Shown one piece after another: positions 1 through 8,304 of a stretch of DNA of 28,889 bases; the stretch's first letter is position 1, and every line of letters starts with the position of its first letter. The stretch spans positions 1 through 28,889 of the forward strand of contig CAZPCV010000012.1 in NCBI GenBank assembly GCA_964585245.1, in the 5' to 3' direction. This stretch comes from CAZEDL01 sp964585245. Its GTDB lineage: Bacteria; Patescibacteriota; Patescibacteriia; Magasanikbacterales; GWA2-37-8. The translations under genes and the position numbers were made by a program. The notes under the pieces were generated by a model. The model was not told where the DNA came from, searched no databases, and saw nothing but the letters and a program-made list of their open reading frames with translations.

Positions 1-44
1 TCCTGCAATCACTAGTTCTCTATGATTACTATTGCATGAAACAG

Positions 45-59
45 ATTGTGAAAGAGCTA
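45..59 (-). promoter_or_regulatory. boxA-like antitermination motif in a probable rRNA leader
   Basis: Read on the minus strand this is TAGCTCTTTCACAAT. It matches the E. coli rrn boxA core GCTCTTTAACAAT except for one base. It lies about 180 nt downstream of two tandem strong promoters and is followed by an inverted repeat (TGCAAT near position 4, ATTGCA near position 31) that could start a pre-16S processing stem. The identification as rRNA boxA is inference; the rRNA genes themselves would lie outside the window to the left. Confidence 0.5.
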
Positions 60-77
60 CGAACCTTTTTAGGGGTC

Positions 78-110
78 CATAGAGAAGCTTCGGTGTAAAA
101 CCTCTCTACG
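78..110 (-). other. leader RNA hairpin downstream of the attenuator
   Basis: Positions 78-87 (CATAGAGAAG) and 101-110 (CCTCTCTACG) pair over ten bases with two G-U pairs, enclosing a 13-nt loop. It is part of the leftward leader transcript, between the terminator-like hairpin (138-162) and the boxA-like motif (45-59). Confidence 0.4.
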
Positions 111-137
111 TATCCGTAAGGCGCTTGATTTAGAGAT

Positions 138-162
138 AAAAAATCTCTCTAAATAGAGAGAT
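138..162 (-). terminator. terminator-like hairpin inside the leader (possible attenuator)
   Basis: On the minus strand ATCTCTCT (162-155), a 4-nt loop and AGAGAGAT (150-143) form a perfect 8-bp stem that runs into six T (143-138): an intrinsic terminator shape about 77 nt after the predicted start of the P2 transcript. The segment 128-136 (ATTTAGAGA) can instead pair with 146-154 (TCTCTAAAT), which would disrupt the terminator. The two structures exclude each other. Confidence 0.5.
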
Positions 163-188
163 ATAAAAGCAGCAAATTATTTATCTTG

Positions 189-220
189 GTTTATACAGCG
201 TCTCTCTTCGCTCTATAAAC
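189..220 (-). other. first leader hairpin, loop complementary to terminator arm
   Basis: Positions 189-200 and 209-220 pair over 12 positions with one mismatch. The 8-nt loop reads AAGAGAGA on the transcript and is complementary to the 5' arm (TCTCTCT) of the terminator-like hairpin downstream. The same stretch also holds a 15-codon frame from an ATG at 228 to a stop at 181, without a Shine-Dalgarno sequence. RNA structure is the simpler reading. Confidence 0.4.
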
Positions 221-245
221 TCTATCATTTTTTATTTAACAACAT

Positions 246-274
246 ACTATATCACATAATCAGACTTTTGTCAA
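246..274 (-). promoter_or_regulatory. strong sigma70 promoter P2, leftward
   Basis: On the minus strand TTGACA (274-269), a 17-bp spacer, then TATAGT (251-246). Transcription would start near 239 and run out of the window to the left. It is the downstream member of a tandem pair. Confidence 0.8.
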
Positions 275-362
275 GGACACTAACCTTTTTTTAAACTATT
301 TTTAACTTCTTTCATTATGCTATAAATCGCTCTTTAAGCTGATTTATTTAACATAACAACAT

Positions 363-391
363 ATAATAGCACAAAACAGCTCTCTTGTCAA
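363..391 (-). promoter_or_regulatory. strong sigma70 promoter P1, leftward
   Basis: On the minus strand TTGACA (391-386), a 17-bp spacer, then TATTAT (368-363). The -35 boxes of P1 and P2 are 117 bp apart, close to the spacing of P1 and P2 in E. coli rrn operons. The -35 box lies within the inverted repeat at 374-400. Confidence 0.75.
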
Positions 392-400
392 GAGCTGTTT
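374..400 (-). terminator. inverted repeat after the large-protein operon, overlapping P1
   Basis: AAACAGCTCT (374-383) and AGAGCTGTTT (391-400) form a perfect 10-bp stem with a 7-nt loop, 27 bp beyond the stop codon at 428. On the minus strand it is followed only by a short T stretch, so termination may be weak. The repeat shares its bases with promoter P1. Confidence 0.45.
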
Positions 401-427
401 ACTTAAAAATTGATCTTAATTTATCTC

Positions 428-3400
428 TTAAAAGCTAAGTTTTCTTATAAAATCCACGGCCTTTAGCAATTTTTCCCGGTCATTGGCCTCAAAAATGCAC
501 AAGTTTGTTTGTGGGGTATTTAGCGGAATACCCTTAGCATCCACTATCCTAAGCTCAGTGCCGGTAGTTTCAAAATGAAACCTGGGGCCCACATTAAGAG
601 CTATTTCTTGCCGGGTACCTTGCCCACTGCCCACAGTAGTTTCCATATATACTCTAGCTACGGAACTGCCGGGGACTGCAAAAAACGGCCGGTTTTCGTT
701 AAGCTGGGGTCCTTCGAACAGCGAAGCGAAGCCGAGCTCGTTGGCGCGACCGCTTATCCCTTTTACCGATGCGAACAATCGTTCGACTATTTTAAAATCA
801 TTCGGGCGTCGGACATAGTCTCGAACCAGCTCTACCTGCTCTTTTGACAAAGAAGTTGCCCGACCAGCCATCACATTATCCATTTCTTGTTGGATCTTAC
901 GCACCGCATCTTGCAAACTCTTTTGCCCATCACCCAAGACTGCTCTTGATATACGAGAAACATTTATATTATCGAAACGGCGGCTAAAGCGGGCGTCCAA
1001 AAGATTGATTCTTTGGCTTACTTCAGCTGAGGGAAGATTTAACGCGCGCAACATCTCACCTGCTTGTTTGGAACGTGCAGCTCCAGCCGCTAGCGCATCG
1101 AGGTCTTCTTGGATCGCTCCCGCCTGTTCGTTGCGCGCATAACTGCCGTCCGAGAGCCGTGTCACTTCGGATAACTTTGCCTCCTCGGGGAACGGATTAA
1201 ACAAACCTCCAGGTGCACGAAGTCTATCTCGGGTACCAAGCGTAGTCACATCCTCGTAATTAGGAGGTGTTGACAGATCTGCCGGAGCACTCTCACTGCC
1301 AATATCATGAGCCAAATTATAATAAGGATCGGCGATCCGACCAGACGCGTCTCCGGAAAGCTGCGCTGAACCCATTGCGAGAGCGCTACCTCCGACTCGG
1401 CCGCCTGAAGAATTCGTTGCCCCAAACTTTGCAACTTTTAATTCCTGTTCATCAATATCGTGTGCAGCCTTACTCCAATTTATATGTCGTGCTGCTTCGG
1501 CTGCTCCAGAATGATTGCCGATAGCAGATTTACCCCCACTGCCTTTGGTGGCGCGCTCGACCAGCGGGTTCAAAATTTTATTTTTGAAATTTTCTTGATC
1601 CAAAATTTTGATAGTATGGGATTTTTTATCATATTCAATAACACCCCGGGTATCCTCGGCTTTAACTATGGTATGCACTTCACCGTGATGACGCATCACA
1701 ACATCATGTGCGCTGCCCCGGCCAGCCCCTAATAATTGTTTTAGGTTAGCGGCAACATTCGTAGCTTGCGCCGCTTCGGCGGAATCAAGCTCGCCGCCTA
1801 CTCTGTCGGACATAGCGGCGAGTGCTACTCGCGTAAGGGCAGATTCGACCGTACGACCACCAACTTTGATATGAATTGAATTGTCCTGATTTACCGTGCC
1901 TAATGTACTTAGCCCATTAAGCAACCTATCGAGCGTGATATTAGTACTAAGCTTATTAGAGTTTGTTTTATCAGGGGAAGAAACTTTAATGACAGGCTCT
2001 ACTGCAATAGCAGATCTAACTCCCGGAACAGTTTTACCACCTGCATCCTGAAAAACAGGGCTTTTGTCTGTATGCAACAAATGACCAGCGGCTTTTCGCA
2101 AATTGGCAGGCGTATTATAAACTCGCGCGGCATTGGTCCAAATATTGTGGCCAGCGGTTCCGGCTGCTCCCCTATCTTTCAAAGATGCTATCAACTCTTT
2201 AAATTGGCCAGCACCAAACACACTCGGCGCATCCGAAGAAAAGGCCCGTGCTCCAATACCTAGCACTGCCAAAGCCTGGCCCACAGCTGCGACACCGTCT
2301 AATCCACGCTGCACGGGAGAAGCATTTTCTTTGCGCCCCTTAAAAATAAGAGCCCTACCGAATTCTTGTGCTGCCAACACCGCTGTTCTAGTATTGCCAC
2401 CAAGAGAGTCTTGACGTTCACGTTTAGTCTGTGCGAAACGTTCGTAGGCGCTTAAACCAGCAAAAACTACTGATCGAATACCAGGCAAACCAGCTGCCAA
2501 AAGCACGGTATTTAATCCATCACGAACCAAGCCTACTCCATTAATCTTATTGCGCGCATGTTCACGAAGGGTAGATTTTATTTTTTCTTTATGTTCTTTT
2601 GCCGCATTCTTTTTAGCTGCATCATAACTATCGATAATGGTTTTCAATTTTGATAATAGAATCTGTTTTTCTGGGCCAGGAATACGATCGGTATTCCTGA
2701 TTTCTTTATCAATCTCTTCATACTTACCCATAATTTTCTGATCTCGCTCATCCGCGGCCAATTGGTTATTAGCTTTAAGTTCAATAATATCACGCGCCGT
2801 ATCAATAATGAGCGTGTTCATTATTGCCAATTCCACTTCCAATACTTTACTATCTTTATCGTACGCGTACAGATCTCCTTTTTTAAAACCATACCCTACG
2901 ACATCAATCAAGAATTTAACTCCAAACACTCGGGTAACGGTATCAAGAGCAATTTTAGGTATTTTTTCGCGAACTTCTTTGTGTCGAAAAGCTTCTCTTA
3001 CACGGCTACCCAATTCTCTTGTTCTGCTCCATAGACTCTTCTTTTTAGGCGTTGCTGGTGCAGTTTGGGCAACAGCAACGGTATCCTCTACATCAATGTC
3101 TGGTTCGTGGTCTTCAGTCACGTGTGATTCGTTGTCTTCAGTTACGGTTTGATTTTTATTTTCAAGATCAGCGCTCAATATGAACGTAGACAATTCTTCT
3201 GTAAACTCTTTTATCTTTTCTTCCAATGTTGTTTGCAAATCTCTAATAAAACTAACTTCGATTTGTATATTTGAATCCAATAAATTTTCAATTTCTGTCT
3301 TTAAATCCAAAATTTCTGCCTTTTTTTGTTCAATCGAGTCTTTTGCATCAGCATCGTATTTTGTGTAGTTGCGATCACCAAGAAACGTATCAATATCTTC

Positions 3401-4114
3401 ATTGACTAACCCGGGCATTTCGCTTATTGTTTTTTGGAAATTTTTCCTAAGTTCTGTTAACTCTTGTTTCCTTTTTTCCTCTGCCGCCTGTTCTTGTATT
3501 CTTTTAACATCTACTTTTATTTGATCTGGCACTAAAGGGGTCACGGTAGAAGCTTTGTTTTCTACAGTCGCTGTATTAGGAGAGGCAGGATTAATAGATG
3601 ATTGCAACCGCTTCAATAATTTAAATACCATGGGGCGGATAGCAATGTTTGCATCGGCTTGAACCATTAACGCTTCTAATTCTTGGGCTTCTTTTTTAAA
3701 AGATTCTAAACCAGCTTTGAGTTTGTCACCGGCCTTTAGATCATTAACTTCAGACTTAATTTTGTTCCAGACTTCTTGGCTAGTTAGAAGTTCGTTTTCT
3801 AATCCTTCTAGTTCGGCCTGTAACTTTTTAACGGCTTCTCGGTAGGTGGTAATTGCCTCATGATTTTCATCTTTCACCCCGCTACCTTTAATTTGATCCC
3901 ATTGCCGAGACAAATTTTCTAACTCGGCCTGAATAGCAGAGAGTCTCGCTGCAGCGTCTCCAACTTCCTTCAAAAATTCACTGGCTTTCAAACGATCATG
4001 AGCCTCATGAAATTCACGCAGATGACCTGGGGACTTTTCTGGATGTTGTAAGTCGGCAGTCATTTTTCTCCGCATAACATGTTCACGCGACATTCTGGGG
4101 TGTGTATCGCTCAT
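428..4114 (-). CDS. giant coiled-coil protein with central hydrophobic segments, unknown function
   Basis: A protein of 1228 residues that I do not recognise. The first ~320 residues are charged and helical with heptad-like spacing, typical of long coiled coil. Then come an acidic linker (~321-346), a basic amphipathic stretch that starts KKKSLWSRTRELGSR (~359), and two hydrophobic Gly/Ala-rich segments (~525-558 and ~601-625) that may insert in or bind the membrane. The middle (~640-1000) is Gly/Ala/Ser-rich; the last ~200 residues look globular with beta character. There is no signal peptide. It begins 2 bp after the small gene at 4117-4302 and is the last gene of the operon from the promoter at 8681-8709. 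A segment near 828-846 (TIKILDQENFKNKIL) resembles C-terminal segments of the proteins at 8715 and 10617, possibly distant homology. A structural or cytoskeleton-like role is only a guess. Confidence 0.8.
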   Translation of the reverse strand: MSDTHPRMSREHVMRRKMTADLQHPEKSPGHLREFHEAHDRLKASEFLKEVGDAAARLSAIQAELENLSRQWDQIKGSGVKDENHEAITTYREAVKKLQAELEGLENELLTSQEVWNKIKSEVNDLKAGDKLKAGLESFKKEAQELEALMVQADANIAIRPMVFKLLKRLQSSINPASPNTATVENKASTVTPLVPDQIKVDVKRIQEQAAEEKRKQELTELRKNFQKTISEMPGLVNEDIDTFLGDRNYTKYDADAKDSIEQKKAEILDLKTEIENLLDSNIQIEVSFIRDLQTTLEEKIKEFTEELSTFILSADLENKNQTVTEDNESHVTEDHEPDIDVEDTVAVAQTAPATPKKKSLWSRTRELGSRVREAFRHKEVREKIPKIALDTVTRVFGVKFLIDVVGYGFKKGDLYAYDKDSKVLEVELAIMNTLIIDTARDIIELKANNQLAADERDQKIMGKYEEIDKEIRNTDRIPGPEKQILLSKLKTIIDSYDAAKKNAAKEHKEKIKSTLREHARNKINGVGLVRDGLNTVLLAAGLPGIRSVVFAGLSAYERFAQTKRERQDSLGGNTRTAVLAAQEFGRALIFKGRKENASPVQRGLDGVAAVGQALAVLGIGARAFSSDAPSVFGAGQFKELIASLKDRGAAGTAGHNIWTNAARVYNTPANLRKAAGHLLHTDKSPVFQDAGGKTVPGVRSAIAVEPVIKVSSPDKTNSNKLSTNITLDRLLNGLSTLGTVNQDNSIHIKVGGRTVESALTRVALAAMSDRVGGELDSAEAAQATNVAANLKQLLGAGRGSAHDVVMRHHGEVHTIVKAEDTRGVIEYDKKSHTIKILDQENFKNKILNPLVERATKGSGGKSAIGNHSGAAEAARHINWSKAAHDIDEQELKVAKFGATNSSGGRVGGSALAMGSAQLSGDASGRIADPYYNLAHDIGSESAPADLSTPPNYEDVTTLGTRDRLRAPGGLFNPFPEEAKLSEVTRLSDGSYARNEQAGAIQEDLDALAAGAARSKQAGEMLRALNLPSAEVSQRINLLDARFSRRFDNINVSRISRAVLGDGQKSLQDAVRKIQQEMDNVMAGRATSLSKEQVELVRDYVRRPNDFKIVERLFASVKGISGRANELGFASLFEGPQLNENRPFFAVPGSSVARVYMETTVGSGQGTRQEIALNVGPRFHFETTGTELRIVDAKGIPLNTPQTNLCIFEANDREKLLKAVDFIRKLSF

Positions 4115-4116
4115 AT

Positions 4117-4302
4117 TTATTTAAACTTAGTAATGGAGTTTAGCAAATTTTTTGCTCTGGTTTTATCGATATCCTTCAGTAACTTTTTCTTTAAATCTTT
4201 ACCTTGTTTTTCAGCCAAGGCTACTTTTTGGCGTACTAGCGCTAACTTTTGGCGGATTTTCTTCTCGTCGGTAGCGGAGGAAACTGTAGAAGAAGGGGTC
4301 AT
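4117..4302 (-). CDS. small charged helical protein, paralog of the 8094-8285 product
   Basis: A 61-residue, Lys-rich, fully helical protein of unknown function. Its C-terminal part contains KLLKDIDKTRAKNLLNSI, which aligns without gaps to RELLKEIDRVRAKKIIQTL in the 63-residue protein at 8094-8285; about 8 of 19 positions are identical and most others are conservative. Each of the two small genes lies directly upstream of one of the two ~1230-codon genes, here with only 2 bp between stop and start, so translational coupling is likely. The ATG start has no Shine-Dalgarno sequence. It could be a chaperone-like partner or an assembly subunit of the large protein; that is inference from pairing and size only. 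Confidence 0.7.
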   Translation of the reverse strand: MTPSSTVSSATDEKKIRQKLALVRQKVALAEKQGKDLKKKLLKDIDKTRAKNLLNSITKFK

Positions 4303-4342
4303 ATGTAAAAACTAACGACACTATTAATAATGGATCAATGCG

Positions 4343-7300
4343 CTACGGTCTAACTTTTTTCTCTATTGCTTGAACAGCTTTACGTAAGTCATACACAGCC
4401 AAAGCAAATTGTCGCTTTACATCGTTAATCAAATCGGGATAGCGAGCGTTGCTTGGATCCTGTATTTCCATCCGATCAGCAAGCGCATTATATTGATGCT
4501 CATGGGCCGTAACGAACAAATCTGCAACGATTGGGTTAGAGCGCAGATGATCCAAACGATGTAATATGCTTATCGTGTTTTGCAAATGATCTGCATTTTT
4601 TTGATAATCCTCTACTGCATAGGTTTCGGCTTCGAGTCTTTCTTGAGCATCGGCATTGGGAACGTGTTTTCTATCAATTTTTTGCGGAGGCAATGTAAAT
4701 CCATCCGTACGATCGGGCGGCACTTCTCGGATTAATTTTTTACCTTTGGCCAAAAAATTTTCTTTAGCTTTTTTTGCAATTTCTTTTACCCAAGCCTCTG
4801 GCAATTTATTTCGGTCTACGCCGTAGACAAGTATAGCTTTGTATAGAGTGTTTGCCTGACCATCAAGGGTCTCAAAATCTATGTTTTCTGGGGCTTTACC
4901 GCCCTCTGTTTTTAATGCTTCATCATCCACTGTAGCTTCGGGGCCAGCGTATTCCAATACCCACCGATCAGTAAACACAATTGCTTTCATTTCTTCAGTG
5001 AATTCCAAATAACGACGATATAGCGTCTCCGCCTCTTGAGCCAGCGTTTCAGCCCGCTCTTCGGACAAATGAAGAACATCTATAGCATAATAGTGACAAC
5101 CCTCTCCGACGACGAGAGCCGGATCAGGATCGTCAAAATTCGCTTCAGATTTCTCCAGCTCGGTTCTAGCACGCTCTAGATTAAAACCACCGTGCGCAAT
5201 TAATTCTCGAGCGTCTCGCATGGATTCTTCCGCCGCTCTACCATCAACTTCTTGATTTTGTCGTGCTACAGCAGGCTCTGAGATCAAACCAAGTCTTATT
5301 TGCAATTCACGAGCAATTTGAGTCGCCTCTTCTTGACCAGCTCCCTCATAAATCACGGCATGAAGATATCTGCCCAGACCGATTATAACTGACTGATCGA
5401 CATCAGCCGCTAATTTTTTACTTTTTTCCCATCGCAGTTCTTCATTCTCTCTAATCACCTGTTTAGACATTTGCAAAGCAGATTCTATAGTATTGGAAAA
5501 GGCTTTAATTCGATCTTTGAGTTGGCGAGCAAATTCTGCCTCAGCATTTCTACCTTGTTTTTCGGGGTTGGCGTCTCCTGCATCCAGGGCCTTGAGATAG
5601 GCACCCGCTCCTACGGTATATTGAGGGTTTTTTAGATAATCATTAAAATCAATCCCTTTAGGAATTTGTTTTTTCTCACGACGAGCCTGCTTAATAGCTA
5701 CGAGAGCATCTTTTACGAGGGTAAAAGCACCAGTACCTACTCCGCTTTCTAAAAACTTTTGTCGTTCTTGTTCGGCGGTTACCCACTCTTGATAATGACG
5801 CAAGGCTTCGGCAGCAAATTGTTTGCTAGCACTCTCCTTGCCTTTACAGCCTTCGACATTGTGCCAGGCATACCAACTGGCTCCGATCTGCACAATCTGC
5901 TCGTTTGTTTTACCACTGAGAGTATTGGGAGATGGCTTGACAACCGAATCTTTCGCGCTAGCCTCTTCTACTGCCCGACGGGCAAAATCCACCGCCCCAG
6001 GCCCTGCAAAATTTCGAAACTCTGGTGGTATTTCTTTCTTTTGCTCTCTTTTATCTACTGTTCCAGATTGTGCACCGACAGCTTCAGTCGGAATCTTTTC
6101 AACTTTTTTTTCTATATCTATAACTACTGCGGTCGTGTCATCTGGCTTAGAGCGCATACCGCCTTCTTGGCTGCGACGCTTAGCTTCAATGCCCAAACGC
6201 TCTGCGCATTGTTTGGCATCGTTATCAGTGCGAGAGGCCACATATTTGGCTATTTCGGAATCGGTTAGATTATCATGAATACCGTCACTGGTAATTATAA
6301 AACGATCACCAGGCTTTACTTCAAAATGTTCTATTCTTATGCCATCCCTTACTCCCAAAGGACCCAGAGACTGGGTAATTTCATTACGTTTTTCAAATAA
6401 AGTTTTTACAAGAGGCTTAAATTTAGCGTCAAAAACATCGAAATCACTCTCATTTACGACATTATCAAAAAAATTATTATCCATTAGTTCAGATAAGCGC
6501 CGCTCCTCATCTTCATTAATCCAACCCTGATTCTGCCATTCTTGTATATATATATCAAAAGCGGAATCTTCTTTAATTAATTTAACGAAGACGTGATTTG
6601 AATCTGCTTTATATACTCGACTATCCCCTAAATTTGCTACGGTCGCAATTAATTTATTTTCTTTGTTACGCCAAAACTTTACTAGCGAAACAGTGGTTTT
6701 CATTTTTATTAATTCCGAGTCTCCGTTTGCCACTTCTTCCATTTTATCTTTGGCTTCATTCAAAATCTCAAGGATCAGATCCTCCATCTCAGATTCCGTA
6801 ATTTTATCTCTATCAAATTTATTACAATTAGCTCGTAATGTCTCTGTAGCTATCGATGAGGCTTTATGACCATTTTTTGCTCCACCTACACCATCACAAA
6901 CGGCGAATAGTCCCTTATCAGGCAAATTGACAAAAGCGTCTTCATTGGGATCTTTAAGCCCGACACAATAATCCCCACTGCGAAATATTATTTCTCCAGA
7001 TTCTTTTGCCTCCTTGTTAGCTTCAATTTTGGCCGTATCGCTACGACGCTCAGGTTTAGGGTGTTTTTTATCATAGCTTGCTACTGCAGCCATAGCCACT
7101 GCTTTGGCTGCCTCTTTATTTTTTATTCCGTTATACACCTGGGTATTCAACAAAGTAGCTACATACAATCTTTTACGATTATCGTCAGGTATTTCTGTGG
7201 CAAGTTCGTTTAAAATTTCATTGGCTACTGCCAAAGCCTCTTCGGGACGATTTTCATAATCGCCGAGAATAGTAGTACGATGTTTGTGAAATCTAGCTTC

Positions 7301-8053
7301 TGCACGTACCGCTAATTCACGAGCTTTTTCGTCAGGAAAACCTGCACGGACTGCCGCCCAGTAACACCCAATCCGAACAAGTTCAGACGGTATTTTTTTG
7401 GGAATTGCGGTAAGATTTTTTTCGGTTACTGCTTGCTCCAAAGAATCCATTGCTTCTGTTAAGAAGAACTGTCCATCTGCCACTCCTCTTTCAAAAGACT
7501 CTATTTCTTCTGCTTGAGTAGTAATATACCCAGGCTCTTTCATTTCAGGCTGATCTTCACCATTTTTAGGCTTTCTATGAGAATCCTTTTTTCTTTTCGA
7601 GCCCTTTTCTTCGTCAGTATGACGTTGTTCACCCTTCTCACTTGTTGTTTTTACGGGACCTTTTTTAACTCTTTTTCCTCGTTCTGTGCTTTGAGGGATT
7701 GCTTCGCTAACAACTTGTGTATGGCTTTTGAATCTGAGGAGCAATTGATTAACCACGGCTGCTGATTTATTTAAAAAATCTTTTACATCAGCTAGCAACG
7801 TTTGAACCTTTTCTTCTGTGGCTCCGTCTTGTAACAGTTGAACCAACTCATCATGATGAACTCTAACTTTATCTACTAATTCCAAAATTTCTGGAGTTAG
7901 CTCCAAACTTTCTTTATGTTTATGTACAGCCAAAGAGACATCCCAGGCCTTTGACCCTCCTTTTATTTCTCCTTTAATGTACTCCTTAACTTGTTGCACC
8001 GCTTCTCGGTGATGATCTTGCGGAACAGGAGCTCCCTCTGGCTTCTTACTCAT
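4343..8053 (-). CDS. giant protein with PP2C-type Ser/Thr phosphatase domain inside helical repeats
   Basis: A 1236-residue soluble protein. Residues ~358-645 form a complete PPM/PP2C phosphatase domain, with NEDAF, GLFAVCDGVGG, NLGDSRVY, FIITSDGIHDNL and DDTTAVVI in the expected order, so the metal-binding aspartates are present and it should be active on phospho-Ser/Thr proteins. On both sides lie copies of a helical repeat with a core like VxIGxxYxAxxxG followed by ExAxxLAxxAE. I see cores near residues 226, 293, 719, 809, 888, 978 and 1063; four are preceded by a helix resembling GxFxLxxAxxSLExA. The repeats resemble TPR/SEL1-type helical hairpins but I cannot name the family. Residues ~115-180 are a basic, disordered linker. 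There is no membrane segment. The small gene 8094-8285 lies 40 bp upstream and 4117-4302 lies 40 bp downstream. No Ser/Thr kinase is visible in the window. Confidence 0.88.
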   Translation of the reverse strand: MSKKPEGAPVPQDHHREAVQQVKEYIKGEIKGGSKAWDVSLAVHKHKESLELTPEILELVDKVRVHHDELVQLLQDGATEEKVQTLLADVKDFLNKSAAVVNQLLLRFKSHTQVVSEAIPQSTERGKRVKKGPVKTTSEKGEQRHTDEEKGSKRKKDSHRKPKNGEDQPEMKEPGYITTQAEEIESFERGVADGQFFLTEAMDSLEQAVTEKNLTAIPKKIPSELVRIGCYWAAVRAGFPDEKARELAVRAEARFHKHRTTILGDYENRPEEALAVANEILNELATEIPDDNRKRLYVATLLNTQVYNGIKNKEAAKAVAMAAVASYDKKHPKPERRSDTAKIEANKEAKESGEIIFRSGDYCVGLKDPNEDAFVNLPDKGLFAVCDGVGGAKNGHKASSIATETLRANCNKFDRDKITESEMEDLILEILNEAKDKMEEVANGDSELIKMKTTVSLVKFWRNKENKLIATVANLGDSRVYKADSNHVFVKLIKEDSAFDIYIQEWQNQGWINEDEERRLSELMDNNFFDNVVNESDFDVFDAKFKPLVKTLFEKRNEITQSLGPLGVRDGIRIEHFEVKPGDRFIITSDGIHDNLTDSEIAKYVASRTDNDAKQCAERLGIEAKRRSQEGGMRSKPDDTTAVVIDIEKKVEKIPTEAVGAQSGTVDKREQKKEIPPEFRNFAGPGAVDFARRAVEEASAKDSVVKPSPNTLSGKTNEQIVQIGASWYAWHNVEGCKGKESASKQFAAEALRHYQEWVTAEQERQKFLESGVGTGAFTLVKDALVAIKQARREKKQIPKGIDFNDYLKNPQYTVGAGAYLKALDAGDANPEKQGRNAEAEFARQLKDRIKAFSNTIESALQMSKQVIRENEELRWEKSKKLAADVDQSVIIGLGRYLHAVIYEGAGQEEATQIARELQIRLGLISEPAVARQNQEVDGRAAEESMRDARELIAHGGFNLERARTELEKSEANFDDPDPALVVGEGCHYYAIDVLHLSEERAETLAQEAETLYRRYLEFTEEMKAIVFTDRWVLEYAGPEATVDDEALKTEGGKAPENIDFETLDGQANTLYKAILVYGVDRNKLPEAWVKEIAKKAKENFLAKGKKLIREVPPDRTDGFTLPPQKIDRKHVPNADAQERLEAETYAVEDYQKNADHLQNTISILHRLDHLRSNPIVADLFVTAHEHQYNALADRMEIQDPSNARYPDLINDVKRQFALAVYDLRKAVQAIEKKVRP

Positions 8054-8093
8054 ATTTTAGACTTGATAAAAATCAAACCCACTTATTGAAAAC

Positions 8094-8285
8094 CTAGTCT
8101 TTACGAAGTGTTTGTATTATTTTTTTGGCTCTTACTCGATCAATTTCTTTCAACAACTCTCTATCTAACTGTATGGCCTTGGCTTTTATTTTTAACAGTT
8201 CCTTTTCGTCATCAATGTCAAAAGAAGGGTTTACCCCTTTTTCATCGCTATAATTTACGTCTTGCGCACTCACCACTGGCTTCAT
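8094..8285 (-). CDS. small charged helical protein, paralog of the 4117-4302 product
   Basis: A 63-residue protein of unknown function. The N-terminal half is polar and acidic; the C-terminal half is a charged helix containing ELLKEIDRVRAKKIIQTL, the counterpart of KLLKDIDKTRAKNLLNSI in the 61-residue protein at 4117-4302. It sits 19 bp after the 115-residue gene and 40 bp before the phosphatase gene, inside the same leftward operon. The repeated arrangement of small gene followed by very large gene suggests that the unit was duplicated or that each small protein serves its downstream partner. Confidence 0.7.
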   Translation of the reverse strand: MKPVVSAQDVNYSDEKGVNPSFDIDDEKELLKIKAKAIQLDRELLKEIDRVRAKKIIQTLRKD

Positions 8286-8304
8286 TTTATTTTTATATTT
8301 TAAA

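Noticed and set aside
181..228. A 15-codon leader peptide in the leftward leader.
   Set aside because: It lacks a ribosome binding site and no run of regulatory codons is seen; the same bases form a near-perfect hairpin, which explains them better.
575..4079. Several plus-strand open frames of 60-115 codons opposite the 428-4114 gene.
   Set aside because: They are antisense to a long continuous gene with coherent coiled-coil sequence, have odd composition and no promoter or start signals.
5759..6278. Two overlapping plus-strand frames of about 150-170 codons opposite the phosphatase gene.
   Set aside because: They mirror the minus-strand gene that carries all PP2C motifs; the plus-strand proteins show no domain.
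4117..8285. The small genes as toxin-antitoxin pairs.
   Set aside because: They show no toxin or antitoxin motif, and their partners are ~1230-residue proteins; the two small proteins are paralogs of each other.
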